In this document: positions 33,861-43,132 of the stretch, piece after piece
How positions within the stretch are numbered: position 1 is the first letter of the stretch
How the letters are laid out: each line of letters begins with the position of its first letter
Assembly: GCA_051654905.1 (NCBI GenBank)
Contig: JBOFYY010000158.1
Span: 124,001 to 188,000 of the forward strand
Direction: 5' to 3'
Length of the DNA stretch: 64,000 nt
Source of the DNA: JBOFIQ01 sp051654905
Lineage (GTDB): Bacteria; Actinomycetota; Actinomycetes; Propionibacteriales; Propionibacteriaceae
Notes under the pieces: model-generated
What the model was told of the DNA's origin: nothing
The model's database searches: none
What the model saw: only the letters and a program-made list of their open reading frames with translations
Position numbers and translations under genes: made by a program

Positions 33861-34493
33861 ATGACAGAACTACTGTTATTGAGCAATGGGGTAATCCCCC
33901 AAGAAAAACTGCTGCCCAGCCTAACTTTGGTTCCCTATGAGATCACTTCATGCGAGTTGAACTTAACTGCTCTTAATCACACCGCAGACCTGATATTACT
34001 TGATGCCACCTGCGATCCAATCGCAGCAAAATCTCTTTGCCCGTTACTTTCTGCAGACATCGTCGTTGTTCTTGTCGACGATGTCTGTTCGCGATTAGTA
34101 GACCATACGTGGGGCGCTAGCGACGTAATACACGTAACCGCAACTGCTGCCGAACTTGATCTCCGCCTCCGGTTACTGTTAGCTCCCACTGCAACTAGCC
34201 AATTACAGGTTTGCGATGTTCTTATCGACGAGAATGCCTATAAAGCCTCTGTCGCTGGGCGTCCTCTAGATCTAACTTATACCGAATTTGAACTACTCCG
34301 ATTCCTGGTATCCCACCCAGAACGTGTTCATAGTAGAGATCACTTATTAACTGAAGTGTGGGGATATGACTACTTTGGTGGTAGTCGCACTGTCGATGTC
34401 CATATTCGACGTCTTCGAGCCAAATTAGGGCCTGAACATGATGCCCTCATCGAAACCGTACGTAATGTTGGATACCGCTTCGCACCTCGCTAA
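33861..34493 (+). CDS. glnR: GlnR-like orphan OmpR-family regulator
   Basis: 210 residues: a degenerate receiver domain (TADLILLDATCD around Asp 48, without the usual acidic pocket) and a C-terminal OmpR-type winged helix (DLTYTEFELLRFLVSHPERVHSRDHLL split by the recognition region, VDVHIRRLRAKLG, TVRNVGYRF). No sensor kinase is adjacent. The gene order regulator then mshD then ppk is that of GlnR, the nitrogen regulator of actinobacteria such as Mycobacterium, so I call it GlnR by synteny and shape. ATG 33861 has GAAAGGG upstream. A role in glutamate or ammonium control would suit the gdh gene next door (inference). Confidence 0.75.
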   Translation: MTELLLLSNGVIPQEKLLPSLTLVPYEITSCELNLTALNHTADLILLDATCDPIAAKSLCPLLSADIVVVLVDDVCSRLVDHTWGASDVIHVTATAAELDLRLRLLLAPTATSQLQVCDVLIDENAYKASVAGRPLDLTYTEFELLRFLVSHPERVHSRDHLLTEVWGYDYFGGSRTVDVHIRRLRAKLGPEHDALIETVRNVGYRFAPR

Positions 34494-34537
34494 ACTCCCC
34501 TTACCATCACCATATTCTTCGCTAAGAGGTCACACTC

Positions 34538-35407
34538 GTGAACTTAATTACGTCTTTAACTGAGCAGCAAGCCCAAGCCGTCACGCTTCTTGCCGCTACA
34601 GCAGCCAAGGTTGATGGTGTGATGGCTTTTAACGAAGACGCACTATTAGCGCTACGCTCTCCAGCAGAAGCTGCTTATGCACTGCTATTTGCGCCAGCTA
34701 ATCCAAAACAACTAATAGGTGTTGGGATATGTGATCGACATGGCAACGGTCAGCTTCTTATTGATCCAGCTCAACGTTGTAACGGCTATGGACGTCAGAT
34801 TATGGCCCACTTCTCTAATGTTTCTAGCTGGTGGTCTTTTGGCGATCTACCTGCTGCTAGAGCTTTTGCTAAAAGTGAGAACTTAGCTATAACCCGAGAA
34901 TTACTATGTATGTCACGTAATCTGACTAATGAGCTAACTGCAAAACCATTGCCTCATCCGAAGATAACTATCCGCGCTTTCGATCCAAGTGACACCAAAG
35001 AATTCTTAGCTGTTAATGCCGCCGCATTCTCTCATCATCGCGAACAAGGCACCCTCGACCATGATGCTTTTATGGCTCGCACGAAAGAGCTTTGGTTCAA
35101 TCCTTGCGATTTACTTATCGCTGATTGCGACGGAGAAATTGTTGGATTCCATTGGCTTAAACGCCATGATGGAACTACTGGAGAAGTCTATGTTTTAGCG
35201 GTAAAACCTGGCTGGGAAGGTCACCAGATTGGCCGCTATCTTCTCGATAACGGCATCATACATCTAGCCGAACATGGCATATCAAAAGTCATACTTTTCG
35301 TCGATGGGCAGGAAGAACGACCCGTCAGACTCTATTCTTCGGCTAAATTTGAGATAGTACGACGCGATATTGCTTGGACACGGCAACAGGAGAAGCACGA
35401 TGAGTAA
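34538..35407 (+). CDS. mshD: Mycothiol synthase
   Basis: Acetylates Cys-GlcN-Ins with acetyl-CoA, the last step of mycothiol synthesis. Two tandem GNAT domains: the N-terminal one (residues 1-140) is degenerate, and the C-terminal one carries IVGFHWLKRHDG, GEVYVLAVKPGWEGHQIGRYLL (acetyl-CoA loop) and ILFVDGQEERPVRLYSSAKFE, typical of MshD. It has 289 residues. The start is GTG 34538 with AAGAGGT upstream. It lies between glnR and ppk, and its stop overlaps the ppk start by 8 bases. Mycothione reductase at 40100 completes the thiol-disulfide pair. Confidence 0.88.
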   Translation: MNLITSLTEQQAQAVTLLAATAAKVDGVMAFNEDALLALRSPAEAAYALLFAPANPKQLIGVGICDRHGNGQLLIDPAQRCNGYGRQIMAHFSNVSSWWSFGDLPAARAFAKSENLAITRELLCMSRNLTNELTAKPLPHPKITIRAFDPSDTKEFLAVNAAAFSHHREQGTLDHDAFMARTKELWFNPCDLLIADCDGEIVGFHWLKRHDGTTGEVYVLAVKPGWEGHQIGRYLLDNGIIHLAEHGISKVILFVDGQEERPVRLYSSAKFEIVRRDIAWTRQQEKHDE

Positions 35408-37478
35408 AGAAAAACTACCTGCCGATCGTTACCTCGACCGTGAACTAAGTTGGCTAGCTTTTAACGAGCGCGTCTTAAACTTGGCAGAAGATAATGTCCG
35501 AATCCCGCTCTTAGAACGAGCAAAGTTTCTGGCAATTTTTTCTTCTAACCTTGATGAGTTTTTCATGGTTCGAGTGGCTGGTCTTATGCGTCGCATTGAT
35601 GCAGGAGTTGCTGTTCCTAGCTCTTCAGGACTACGTCCTCGCGAACGTCTCGATCAGATTCTTACTAAATCCCACGAACTTGTCGAACGTCAGCACCAGC
35701 TTTTTAGCGAAACTATTCGCCCTGAATTAGCCACCCACGGTATTCACCTTCTCCGCTGGGATGAGTTACAGCCCGATGAAAAAGAGCGGATGCGAACGCT
35801 CTTCGCTGATCGGATTTTCCCTATCTTGACGCCGCTAGCGGTTGATCCATCACATCCTTTCCCATACATTTCTGGACTTTCAGTTAACCTCGCAGTGCTG
35901 CTACGGCACCCTGCCACCGGGGCACGACAATTTGCTCGCGTTAAAGTTCCAGATTTAGCACGCTTTGTGAGTTTAGGAAATGGTCGCTATCTTCCGCTGG
36001 AAGACATTATCGGCCGCCACTTAGAGCTACTTTTCTCCGGCATGCAAGTCATATCTTTCTTTACTTTCCGCGTCACCCGAAATGAAGATGTAGAAGTTGA
36101 AGAAGACGATGCCGAAAACCTACTACAAGCCTTGGAAATGGAGTTGCTGCGTCGCAAGGTAGGTCGGCCGCCAGTACGTCTTGAAGTCAGTGACGATATT
36201 GATAACACCTTGCTAGAGATGCTTATAGCTGAACTAGATATTTCTGAAAAAGCTGTCTTCAAACTGCCAGCCCCACTGGATTTACGAGGTCTTTTCACTA
36301 TTGCTGATGCTGACAAGGAAGAGCTAAAGTATCCCAACTTCCTTCCTATTACTCATGATCAGCTCGCTGAAGTCGAAACATCGCGTCCGGCTGCTATGTT
36401 CACTGCACTACGCAAACGCGACGTTTTACTGCAGCATCCCTACGACTCTTTTTCTACCAGCGTTCAACGCTTTATTGAACAAGCTGCAGCTGATCCTGCC
36501 GTCTTAGCTATTAAACAGACTCTCTATCGCACTTCAGGGGATTCACCGATCATCGATGCCTTAATCGCTGCGGCCCGAGCTGGAAAGCAAGTATTGGCCG
36601 TTGTTGAGATCAAGGCACGTTTTGATGAGCAAGCCAATATCGCTTGGGCGCGTAAATTAGAGCGCAATGGCGTCCATGTTGTCTACGGAATGTTAGGGCT
36701 AAAAACTCACTGCAAACTGTGCCTTGTTGTTCGCGATGAACCTACCGGATTACGTAGGTATGCCCACGTTGGGACTGGCAACTACAATCCAAAAACTGCT
36801 CGCCAGTACGAAGATATCGGTCTACTTACTAGTAATCCAGTCATCACAGATGATGTTGCTCGGCTCTTTAATCACCTTTCAGGAATGACTGAAGAAACCC
36901 GTTATCGTCGGCTCCTCGTAGCCCCTCACTCTATTCGCGATGGACTCATCGAACGTATCGAAGCTGAAATCGCCAATAAAAAAGCCGGTAAGACTGCTGG
37001 AGTTCGGATCAAAGTCAACTCTATCGTCGATGAGAAACTTATTGATGCACTGTATCGAGCGTCCCAAGCAGGAGTCCCAGTAGATCTATGGGTACGCGGT
37101 ATTTGCACAATTCGCCCCGGAATTCCTGGACTTTCAGAGAATATTCGGATCCGATCTATTCTGGGTCGCTTCCTAGAACATAGTCGCGTCTTTTGGTTCG
37201 CTAACGCTGGACAACCCATCGTAGGAATTGGGTCGGCTGATCTTATGTACCGGAATCTAGATCATCGAGTCGAAGCTCTCGCCTTATTAACAAATCCAGA
37301 ACATGTATCCCATATCAATGATTTATTTGATCTATGTTTTGCTAAAGGCACTGCCCATTGGTCTCTTGATGGCGCTTCTGGCGTTTGGAGTCAGAATGTT
37401 CTTACCGCAGCAGGAAAACCCAAACTTGACCTGCAAGAACATCTCATCAAGTGTGCTCGCCAGCGTCGCCGCCGATGA
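35400..37478 (+). CDS. ppk: Polyphosphate kinase 1
   Basis: Makes polyphosphate from ATP reversibly through a phosphohistidine. 692 residues: N domain (RELSWLAFNERVLNLAED, RAKFLAIFSSNLDEFFMVRV), H domain, and two phospholipase-D-like C domains, with LKTHCKLCLVVRDE holding the autophosphorylated histidine and GTGNYNPKTARQYEDIGLLT. The ATG at 35400 has CAGGAGAAGC upstream and overlaps the mshD stop; a start 30 bases earlier would lie within mshD. It is translationally coupled to the Nudix gene by ATGA. Together with the following pstS it forms a phosphate-related block. Confidence 0.95.
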   Translation: MSKEKLPADRYLDRELSWLAFNERVLNLAEDNVRIPLLERAKFLAIFSSNLDEFFMVRVAGLMRRIDAGVAVPSSSGLRPRERLDQILTKSHELVERQHQLFSETIRPELATHGIHLLRWDELQPDEKERMRTLFADRIFPILTPLAVDPSHPFPYISGLSVNLAVLLRHPATGARQFARVKVPDLARFVSLGNGRYLPLEDIIGRHLELLFSGMQVISFFTFRVTRNEDVEVEEDDAENLLQALEMELLRRKVGRPPVRLEVSDDIDNTLLEMLIAELDISEKAVFKLPAPLDLRGLFTIADADKEELKYPNFLPITHDQLAEVETSRPAAMFTALRKRDVLLQHPYDSFSTSVQRFIEQAAADPAVLAIKQTLYRTSGDSPIIDALIAAARAGKQVLAVVEIKARFDEQANIAWARKLERNGVHVVYGMLGLKTHCKLCLVVRDEPTGLRRYAHVGTGNYNPKTARQYEDIGLLTSNPVITDDVARLFNHLSGMTEETRYRRLLVAPHSIRDGLIERIEAEIANKKAGKTAGVRIKVNSIVDEKLIDALYRASQAGVPVDLWVRGICTIRPGIPGLSENIRIRSILGRFLEHSRVFWFANAGQPIVGIGSADLMYRNLDHRVEALALLTNPEHVSHINDLFDLCFAKGTAHWSLDGASGVWSQNVLTAAGKPKLDLQEHLIKCARQRRRR

Positions 37479-37885
37479 AACAGATCCATGCTGCTGGCGC
37501 CGTGGTTTATCGCGAGCAAAATAATCGTTACGAAGTAGCTGTAATCCATCGGCCGCGCTATAACGACTGGACTTTACCTAAAGGTAAGCGCTTACCCGGT
37601 GAGTCGCTACCAGTATGCGCTGTGCGCGAAGTTGCCGAAGAAACTGGTCTAGTTGTGAAACTAGATACTCCCCTTGATCACGTCAAATATCTGTTAGGTG
37701 CCAAAGAAAAGACTATCCACTATTGGCGAGCACAAGTTATTGCTATTGGCGACTTTGTTATTACTGACGAAGTAGATCAGCTACGGTGGATCGACGTTGC
37801 TACTGGATTAGATCTTTTGACCTACCCTTGCGATATGGCTTTAGTACAACAAGCTATATCACTTCCGTTCCAGCAACTTCATTGA
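37475..37885 (+). CDS. Nudix hydrolase, MutT1-like
   Basis: 136-residue Nudix protein whose box reads GKRLPGESLPVCAVREVAEETGL (complete GX5EX7REUXEEXGU pattern). IHRPRYNDWTLPKG before it is typical of mycobacterial MutT1, which sanitises oxidised nucleotides and diadenosine polyphosphates. Mycobacterial MutT1 is also encoded next to ppk but carries a second, histidine-phosphatase domain; here the protein ends after the Nudix domain. The ATG overlaps the ppk stop (ATGA), so it is co-translated with ppk. Substrate not certain. Confidence 0.88.
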   Translation: MKQIHAAGAVVYREQNNRYEVAVIHRPRYNDWTLPKGKRLPGESLPVCAVREVAEETGLVVKLDTPLDHVKYLLGAKEKTIHYWRAQVIAIGDFVITDEVDQLRWIDVATGLDLLTYPCDMALVQQAISLPFQQLH

Positions 37886-37936
37886 TTGCAGAAAACCGTG
37901 ATCTACTCATTTTTATCTAGGAAAGAAAACGCAGCC

Positions 37937-39085
37937 ATGCCAAAAAAACATCAGATTCAGGCAACTGCCGCTCTGTTCGTCAGCGCTTTTTTCCTTTCCT
38001 CATGTCAGACACCTGCACCAATAGCTACCTCAACTTCCCAACCCAGCACGCAACAGACTGCCACTCCAAAAAGTACAGTTCTTAGCTGCCCAACAGGAAC
38101 TATCTTTGGCGAAGGATCATCTGCACAAAAAATTGCGCTAGATTCTCTAATCTCATCTTATGCTGGTATTTGTGACCACCATTCGGATATAACCTACGCA
38201 TCATATAGTTCCGGATCTGGAGTTAAATCTTTCAGCACCTCGCTGGTCCACTTTGCTGGACTCGATTCCCCTCTAAATACCAAAACAGATGGTGATGGGT
38301 TAATTGAAGCTGAAGCTGCCCGGCAACGCTGTGCCCAGAATCCAGCATGGGCTATCCCAATTTTCCTGAGCCCAATTGCTTTCGTATATCATCTCGACGG
38401 CGTATCAAATTTAACGCTTACTCCAGCAGTTATCTCTAAGATTTTTTCTGGTCAAATAACTAACTGGGATGATCCTGAAGTCAAATCTCTCAATCCGTCG
38501 TCTCAACTACCGAACCAAAAGATTGTGCCAATTTACCGATCGGATGACTCAGGAACATCTGAAAATGTTGCTGCTTTCCTTCACAGCACTAGTCCCGAAT
38601 TATGGTCGCACTCACCTGAACGACGCTGGGCCGGGAATGTCGGTGTTGGTAAGCATCAATCAACTGGCGTAATCGATGCTGTCACAACTACTTCAGCTGC
38701 TATCGGTTATGTTGAATGGTCTTATGCCAAGAAGAGTTCGATTTCAGTTGCTGCTCTTGATGTCGGAAAAGGATCTGTTCAACTGACCTCAGCAAGCGCT
38801 GAATTAGCTACTAAGAGTGTCACTCTAACCGAGAATAGCTACCAGCTAACCTTAGATTTCCCTTATACCAATGTTGAAGCAGGTAGTTATCCCGTCCTTA
38901 TGGGCAACTATATTTTGGCGTGTTCCCAAGGCGGTATAACAGTTGACGAAACACAGCTATTAAAAGACTTTCTATCCCATATTGCAGCACCAGATAGTCA
39001 GGAAAACCTTACTGATCTGGGATATGTCCAGCTCTCAAAGTCATGGCAAGCCAAAGTAAAAACAACTATTGACGCAATCCGTTGA
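37937..39085 (+). CDS. pstS: Phosphate ABC transporter substrate-binding lipoprotein PstS
   Basis: 382 residues. Basic N-terminus, hydrophobic stretch TAALFVSAFFL and lipobox SSC place it as a lipoprotein at the outer face of the membrane. A Pro/Thr/Ser linker precedes the PstS fold. Phosphate-binding features are GEGSSAQKIAL near residue 60, YSSGSGVKSF, the serine and arginine in YRSDDSGTSENVAAFL, and a GKHQSTGVIDAV loop. The ATG 37937 has AGGAAAG upstream. No pstC, pstA, pstB or phoU is present behind it, although they usually follow, so the transporter must be completed by genes elsewhere. Confidence 0.88.
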   Translation: MPKKHQIQATAALFVSAFFLSSCQTPAPIATSTSQPSTQQTATPKSTVLSCPTGTIFGEGSSAQKIALDSLISSYAGICDHHSDITYASYSSGSGVKSFSTSLVHFAGLDSPLNTKTDGDGLIEAEAARQRCAQNPAWAIPIFLSPIAFVYHLDGVSNLTLTPAVISKIFSGQITNWDDPEVKSLNPSSQLPNQKIVPIYRSDDSGTSENVAAFLHSTSPELWSHSPERRWAGNVGVGKHQSTGVIDAVTTTSAAIGYVEWSYAKKSSISVAALDVGKGSVQLTSASAELATKSVTLTENSYQLTLDFPYTNVEAGSYPVLMGNYILACSQGGITVDETQLLKDFLSHIAAPDSQENLTDLGYVQLSKSWQAKVKTTIDAIR

Positions 39086-39112
39086 TCCTACTAAAGCTGT
39101 AGAATAGGTTTC

Positions 39113-40096
39113 ATGAAGAAAGCCGGTTGGTATCCAGATCCTGGTTCGCAATCAGGATTGTTCCGTTGGTGGAACGGTAGATCTTGGACTCCCTTGGTCA
39201 CTACTGATTCTTCAGCGCCAGCCCCTACTAACGGACTGGGAAAAGAACTAGCTCAACAACAAAGGGCTAGCTACGCATTCACCGCTCAACAACCTAGCTC
39301 TTCTACTCCCAGCACTCCAACTTCTGCTTGGGCTGGTGGAACTTTTGGTCGTCCAAATGGAGCTCCGCCCGTAACATATCAATTAGGCTCTTCCCAGCCT
39401 AAACAGCGTGGTTCTTGGGGATTAGCTCTTGGCGCGTTGGCGATGCTCGTAGTTATTTCGCTCATCGTCTTTCAGGCTTTCAAACCTGGCGGACCGCTAA
39501 ATAATTCTAATAATTCCTCTGGCAGCGGCAGCGATCCGACTCAGAACGTCTGTCCGAAACCTAAAGATCCAACAAAGTATCCGCACCCATCAGATGGTCG
39601 GGTTCATGGCGGAATGCTTTCTTACCCAAGATTAGGGTCGCCTTGGGGAACTCCACATACCGAAACTCGACTAGCTTTTGGGCTAGATGTCACCACCCAA
39701 AACGTCCAGGTAGAACCTAATTATTCTAAAAATAGCAGCTGGGTGGCTTCGGTATTAGTTGGCGAATTAAACGCTGGCGACGGTTTCTATGCCGCTGAAG
39801 AAGGCGCCCAGATCGTAGCTCGCTGCGTGCTAGGCAGCTTCTACGGAGATAACAAAGTAGATCGAACCGATGTTACCTCCAAAGCCACCACTGTTGACGG
39901 GCATGAAGCATGGCTGCTGAAGATGCATCTGACTTTCGATATCCCCAATCTTAAAACCAAGGGGGAAACTGCAATTATTTTGATTGTAAACACCGGGGAA
40001 ACCGCAGCAGGAATTTACTATGCTTCAATCCCAGATACTACTCCTGAGCTACTAACAACTGCCGAGAGCCTTATCTCAAAAATTAAAGTAGCTTAG
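39113..40096 (+). CDS. DUF2510 domain membrane-anchored protein
   Basis: 327 residues. The N-terminal DUF2510 motif AGWYPDPGSQSGLFRWWNG ends with a conserved WT pair and is common in actinobacterial envelope proteins. A Pro/Ser/Gln-rich linker follows, then one membrane helix at about residues 100-120 (LALGALAMLVVISLIVF), and an extracellular domain of about 180 residues with two cysteines (NVCPKP and ARCVLG). No catalytic motif is seen and the function is unknown. A TAGAAT promoter-like element lies just before the start, so it probably has its own message. It ends 3 bases before the convergent mycothione reductase stop. Confidence 0.75.
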   Translation: MKKAGWYPDPGSQSGLFRWWNGRSWTPLVTTDSSAPAPTNGLGKELAQQQRASYAFTAQQPSSSTPSTPTSAWAGGTFGRPNGAPPVTYQLGSSQPKQRGSWGLALGALAMLVVISLIVFQAFKPGGPLNNSNNSSGSGSDPTQNVCPKPKDPTKYPHPSDGRVHGGMLSYPRLGSPWGTPHTETRLAFGLDVTTQNVQVEPNYSKNSSWVASVLVGELNAGDGFYAAEEGAQIVARCVLGSFYGDNKVDRTDVTSKATTVDGHEAWLLKMHLTFDIPNLKTKGETAIILIVNTGETAAGIYYASIPDTTPELLTTAESLISKIKVA

Positions 40097-40099
40097 CTT

Positions 40100-41521
40100 T
40101 TATTTCTGCTCTGCTGATTCCAGCGCATTAAGAATTGCGTTTTCTACCACCTCAACAAGTGCTGGATGCGTCCAGTACTGCCCGCGTACGCAATCTCTAG
40201 CTGTAACACCTTGCGTCATTGCCATTACCAGCGGCTGAATCAGACTGGATGCTTGTGGTCCTGCTAAATGGGCACCCAGAATCTCTTCTGTTTGGGAATC
40301 AATAATGACCTTTACCAGGCTTTCCCCATGCGGAAGCTCCATCGCCCACCCATACGCCACATCAGCGTAGTCTTGCCTGCCTACTACATAAGAGAGCTCC
40401 CGCTGTTGGCATTCTTCCTCGGTTAAGCCAACTACAGCTACTTGTGGCTCGGTAAATACTGCACCAGGAATTGCGCGATGATCTGTACTACGTAACTCGT
40501 GCGGGTTTAATAGATTATGTTTTACGGTTCGAGCTTCGGCATTCGCCACATGTTTGAGCATCCATGGTGAACATATATCGCCAAGCGCCCATACCCCCGG
40601 TGATGTAGTGCGCTGGAACTCATCGACTATTACAAAACCCTGCTCATCAATATCGATTCCTCCAGCGGGGGCATTGAGCGTATCAGCATTGGGTAACCGT
40701 CCCATTGCTAAGAGCACTAACTCTGCTTCATATTCATAATCAGTGCCACACTCATCAACGGTATCTACGATCACGCCCTTAGGAGTCAGCGAGAATCCCG
40801 TCACATTTTGACGTAACCGAACGCTTACCCGTTTGGCTAACGAGGTAGTAACTAATTGGCTTATTTCTCGATCATGGCGGCTAAGAAGAGACCCCGAACG
40901 ATTAACGACTGTTACCTTAGTACCAAATGAAGCAAAGATATTGGCAAATTCGCAGGCAATATATCCACCGCCCACAATAATAAGAGATTTAGGAAGTCGC
41001 GATAGTCGCATAATGGAATCTGAAGTATGTAGCCGGGACGCTACTTCATCAATACCGGGAACTGATAGTCCTCTAGCACGAGAACCATTAGCTAAAACGA
41101 TCTGATCTGCGGTGATCGTTTTATTTCCCACTTCCAGCATCTTTGGTCCGATAAAGCGCGCTGCTTGATCAAAAACTTTGACGTTTTCTGAATTTTCTCG
41201 CCATTGACGACCGTTTTCTGAAATGTGATCTATCCGATCAAAAATACGATCTCTCAGTTTTGTCCACTGTACTTTGCCAATCTCAACCCCAACTCCAAGC
41301 TCTGGTAAATGCGCTGCTGCACGCATTAACTCAGCTGGATAAACAAACATTTTTGTAGGAATACATCCCACATTCAGACAAGTACCGCCGAAAATTCCTC
41401 GGTCAATAATGGCACATCGCAGATCTGAAAATTGCTCGTCGATGAGCGTATTACCAGAACCAGATCCAATCACGACAAGATCAAAATGATCACTTTTGGC
41501 TGCGAGTGCGTCTTTTGTCAT
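40100..41521 (-). CDS. mtr: Mycothione reductase
   Basis: FAD-dependent disulfide reductase that regenerates mycothiol with NADPH. FAD motif VVIGSGSGNTLIDEQ, redox-active cysteines in GGTCLNVGCIPTKMFVY (residues about 46-62), NAD(P) motif IIVGGGYIACEFANIF, second FAD contact ALGDICSPWMLKHVAN and the dimer-interface histidine in YWTHPALVEVVENAIL. The SGSGN and KMFVYPAE details fit mycothione reductase rather than lipoamide or mercuric reductase. 473 residues. It partners with mshD at 34.5 kb. Single gene on the minus strand. Confidence 0.9.
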   Translation of the reverse strand: MTKDALAAKSDHFDLVVIGSGSGNTLIDEQFSDLRCAIIDRGIFGGTCLNVGCIPTKMFVYPAELMRAAAHLPELGVGVEIGKVQWTKLRDRIFDRIDHISENGRQWRENSENVKVFDQAARFIGPKMLEVGNKTITADQIVLANGSRARGLSVPGIDEVASRLHTSDSIMRLSRLPKSLIIVGGGYIACEFANIFASFGTKVTVVNRSGSLLSRHDREISQLVTTSLAKRVSVRLRQNVTGFSLTPKGVIVDTVDECGTDYEYEAELVLLAMGRLPNADTLNAPAGGIDIDEQGFVIVDEFQRTTSPGVWALGDICSPWMLKHVANAEARTVKHNLLNPHELRSTDHRAIPGAVFTEPQVAVVGLTEEECQQRELSYVVGRQDYADVAYGWAMELPHGESLVKVIIDSQTEEILGAHLAGPQASSLIQPLVMAMTQGVTARDCVRGQYWTHPALVEVVENAILNALESAEQK

Positions 41522-41584
41522 GAGATGAGCTTATCTGCGTCAAGCAAGATGTGTATTACATACGCGGCACGTAATCTTATCTTT

Positions 41585-42361
41585 ATGAATCTTCGTCAAC
41601 CTGCTCTCATAACTGGCGCTACTAGCGGCATCGGCGCCGCCTTTGCTCATGAGTTTGCCCGCCGAGACCATGATCTAATTCTGGTTGCCCGCCGAGAAGC
41701 AGAATTACATGCTTTGGCTTCTGTTTTAAAACAAGACTACGGGGTTACCTCATTAGTACTTCCTTGCGATATGAGCGCCCCAGCCGCTCGGAAACAACTC
41801 ATCACTGATATTGAGTTACAAACTTCTAGCATTACAGTTTTAGTCAACAATGCTGGCTACGGAGATATCGGTAGTTTTATCGATGCTGATCCAGCTAAAA
41901 CCACTGGCATGATCGAGCTAAATTGCCAAGCCCTGACCGAACTAACCCATGCGTTCCTGCCTAAAATGGTTGCTTCCGGCCAAGGAACTGTCATCAACGT
42001 CGCCTCTACTGCCGCGTTTCAAGCAATCCCCCAAATGTCCACCTACGCAGCCACAAAAGCATATGTTCTTAGCTTCACCCAAGCTCTTGCTTACGAGACG
42101 CGTAATTCGTCAGTACGAGTCACCGCAATCTGCCCTGGGCCTACTGATACCGCATTTTTTGAGGTTGCCGGCGCTCCCACTGCTATGTCCCATCGACGAA
42201 GCCCCAAACAGGTAGTTGCTACCGCCTTGCGTGCTATCGAAAAAGGTAAACCGGTTGCTGTCGATGGTCTAGCGAACCGTCTTGGCGCATTCCTCGGACA
42301 TCACATTCCGCTACGCGGAGCGGCACCTTTCATCGAGCGCGCTATAGCTCCCCGTAGCTAA
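41585..42361 (+). CDS. SDR family oxidoreductase (DltE/YqjQ-like)
   Basis: 258 residues. Cofactor motif LITGATSGIGAAFAHEFARR (residues 8-27) with LVARREAEL favouring NADP, LVNNAGYGD, the catalytic serine in INVASTAAFQ and the YAATKAYVLSF box with Tyr and Lys; ICPGPTDTAFFEVAGAP follows. The substrate is unknown. The ATG at 41585 lies close behind an AT-rich TAATCTTATC element without a ribosome site, which suggests a leaderless or nearly leaderless message. Divergent from mtr; convergent with ccdA, whose stop is 6 bases away. Confidence 0.82.
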   Translation: MNLRQPALITGATSGIGAAFAHEFARRDHDLILVARREAELHALASVLKQDYGVTSLVLPCDMSAPAARKQLITDIELQTSSITVLVNNAGYGDIGSFIDADPAKTTGMIELNCQALTELTHAFLPKMVASGQGTVINVASTAAFQAIPQMSTYAATKAYVLSFTQALAYETRNSSVRVTAICPGPTDTAFFEVAGAPTAMSHRRSPKQVVATALRAIEKGKPVAVDGLANRLGAFLGHHIPLRGAAPFIERAIAPRS

Positions 42362-42367
42362 CTGGCT

Positions 42368-43132
42368 CTATATGGGAACTCCCCATGCTGCAATCAAGGC
42401 TTGCATACCGGTAACAACCACATGCCACATACTGCTGATCATGAGTACTCCAATAACCATCATGAGACCCCCTCCACCGCGTTGGATAGCACGTTGATGG
42501 CGACGTACCCATTTAACGGTACGTCCCATTCGATGAAAAGCTACCGCAGCCACAATAAATGGAACTCCTAAGCCTGCTGCGTAGCAGAAAGCTAGGAAAG
42601 AACCGCGTCCTGCTGATCCTTCATTTAGAGCCAAGGTCAACACCACCGACAATGTTGGACCGATACAAGGCGTCCAGCCAATGCCGAAAGCTGCTCCCAG
42701 CGGAAAAGCTGCTGCTACTCCAACCGAAGCGATCCGTGCCGGTCGGATATTACGCTGCCCCAAACTAATAAGGTCTGCAAAAATCAGACCCAATATGAGA
42801 CATAGTATTCCTGCAACAATCTCGACGATACGAGAATGCGCTACCAGCCAAGCGCCGATACCACCGAAAAAAGCACCCGTGAGCACAAAAACTACTGCAA
42901 ATCCCAACACAAAAAGTGAAGTTCCTAGCAACATCCGCCCCCGCTGTTGTTTCGTATCTCCAGCGAGAATATCGGCAGCGCTCAGACCAGAAGCGTATGA
43001 AAGATAAGCTGGCAATAACGGCAAAACACATGGCGAGAAAAATGAAACTATCCCCGCAAATACTGCAATGGGCGCCGCTAACAGCAAAGAACCTGATATG
43101 GCCTCAGCGAACCACGACTCCAGCAGAATCAT
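42368..43132 (-). CDS. ccdA: Cytochrome c biogenesis/thiol transporter CcdA
   Basis: 254-residue membrane protein with six predicted helices that passes electrons from cytoplasmic thioredoxin to extracytoplasmic partners. The two redox cysteines are in FFSPCVLPLLPAYLSY (helix 1) and IGWTPCIGPTLSVVL (helix 4). In many actinobacteria ccdA is followed by resB/ccsB and ccsA and preceded by a thioredoxin-like gene; none is here. So the protein may serve another reductive pathway, or this may be the remains of a cytochrome c maturation operon. It overlaps the histidine phosphatase stop by 4 bases. Confidence 0.9.
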   Translation of the reverse strand: MILLESWFAEAISGSLLLAAPIAVFAGIVSFFSPCVLPLLPAYLSYASGLSAADILAGDTKQQRGRMLLGTSLFVLGFAVVFVLTGAFFGGIGAWLVAHSRIVEIVAGILCLILGLIFADLISLGQRNIRPARIASVGVAAAFPLGAAFGIGWTPCIGPTLSVVLTLALNEGSAGRGSFLAFCYAAGLGVPFIVAAVAFHRMGRTVKWVRRHQRAIQRGGGGLMMVIGVLMISSMWHVVVTGMQALIAAWGVPI

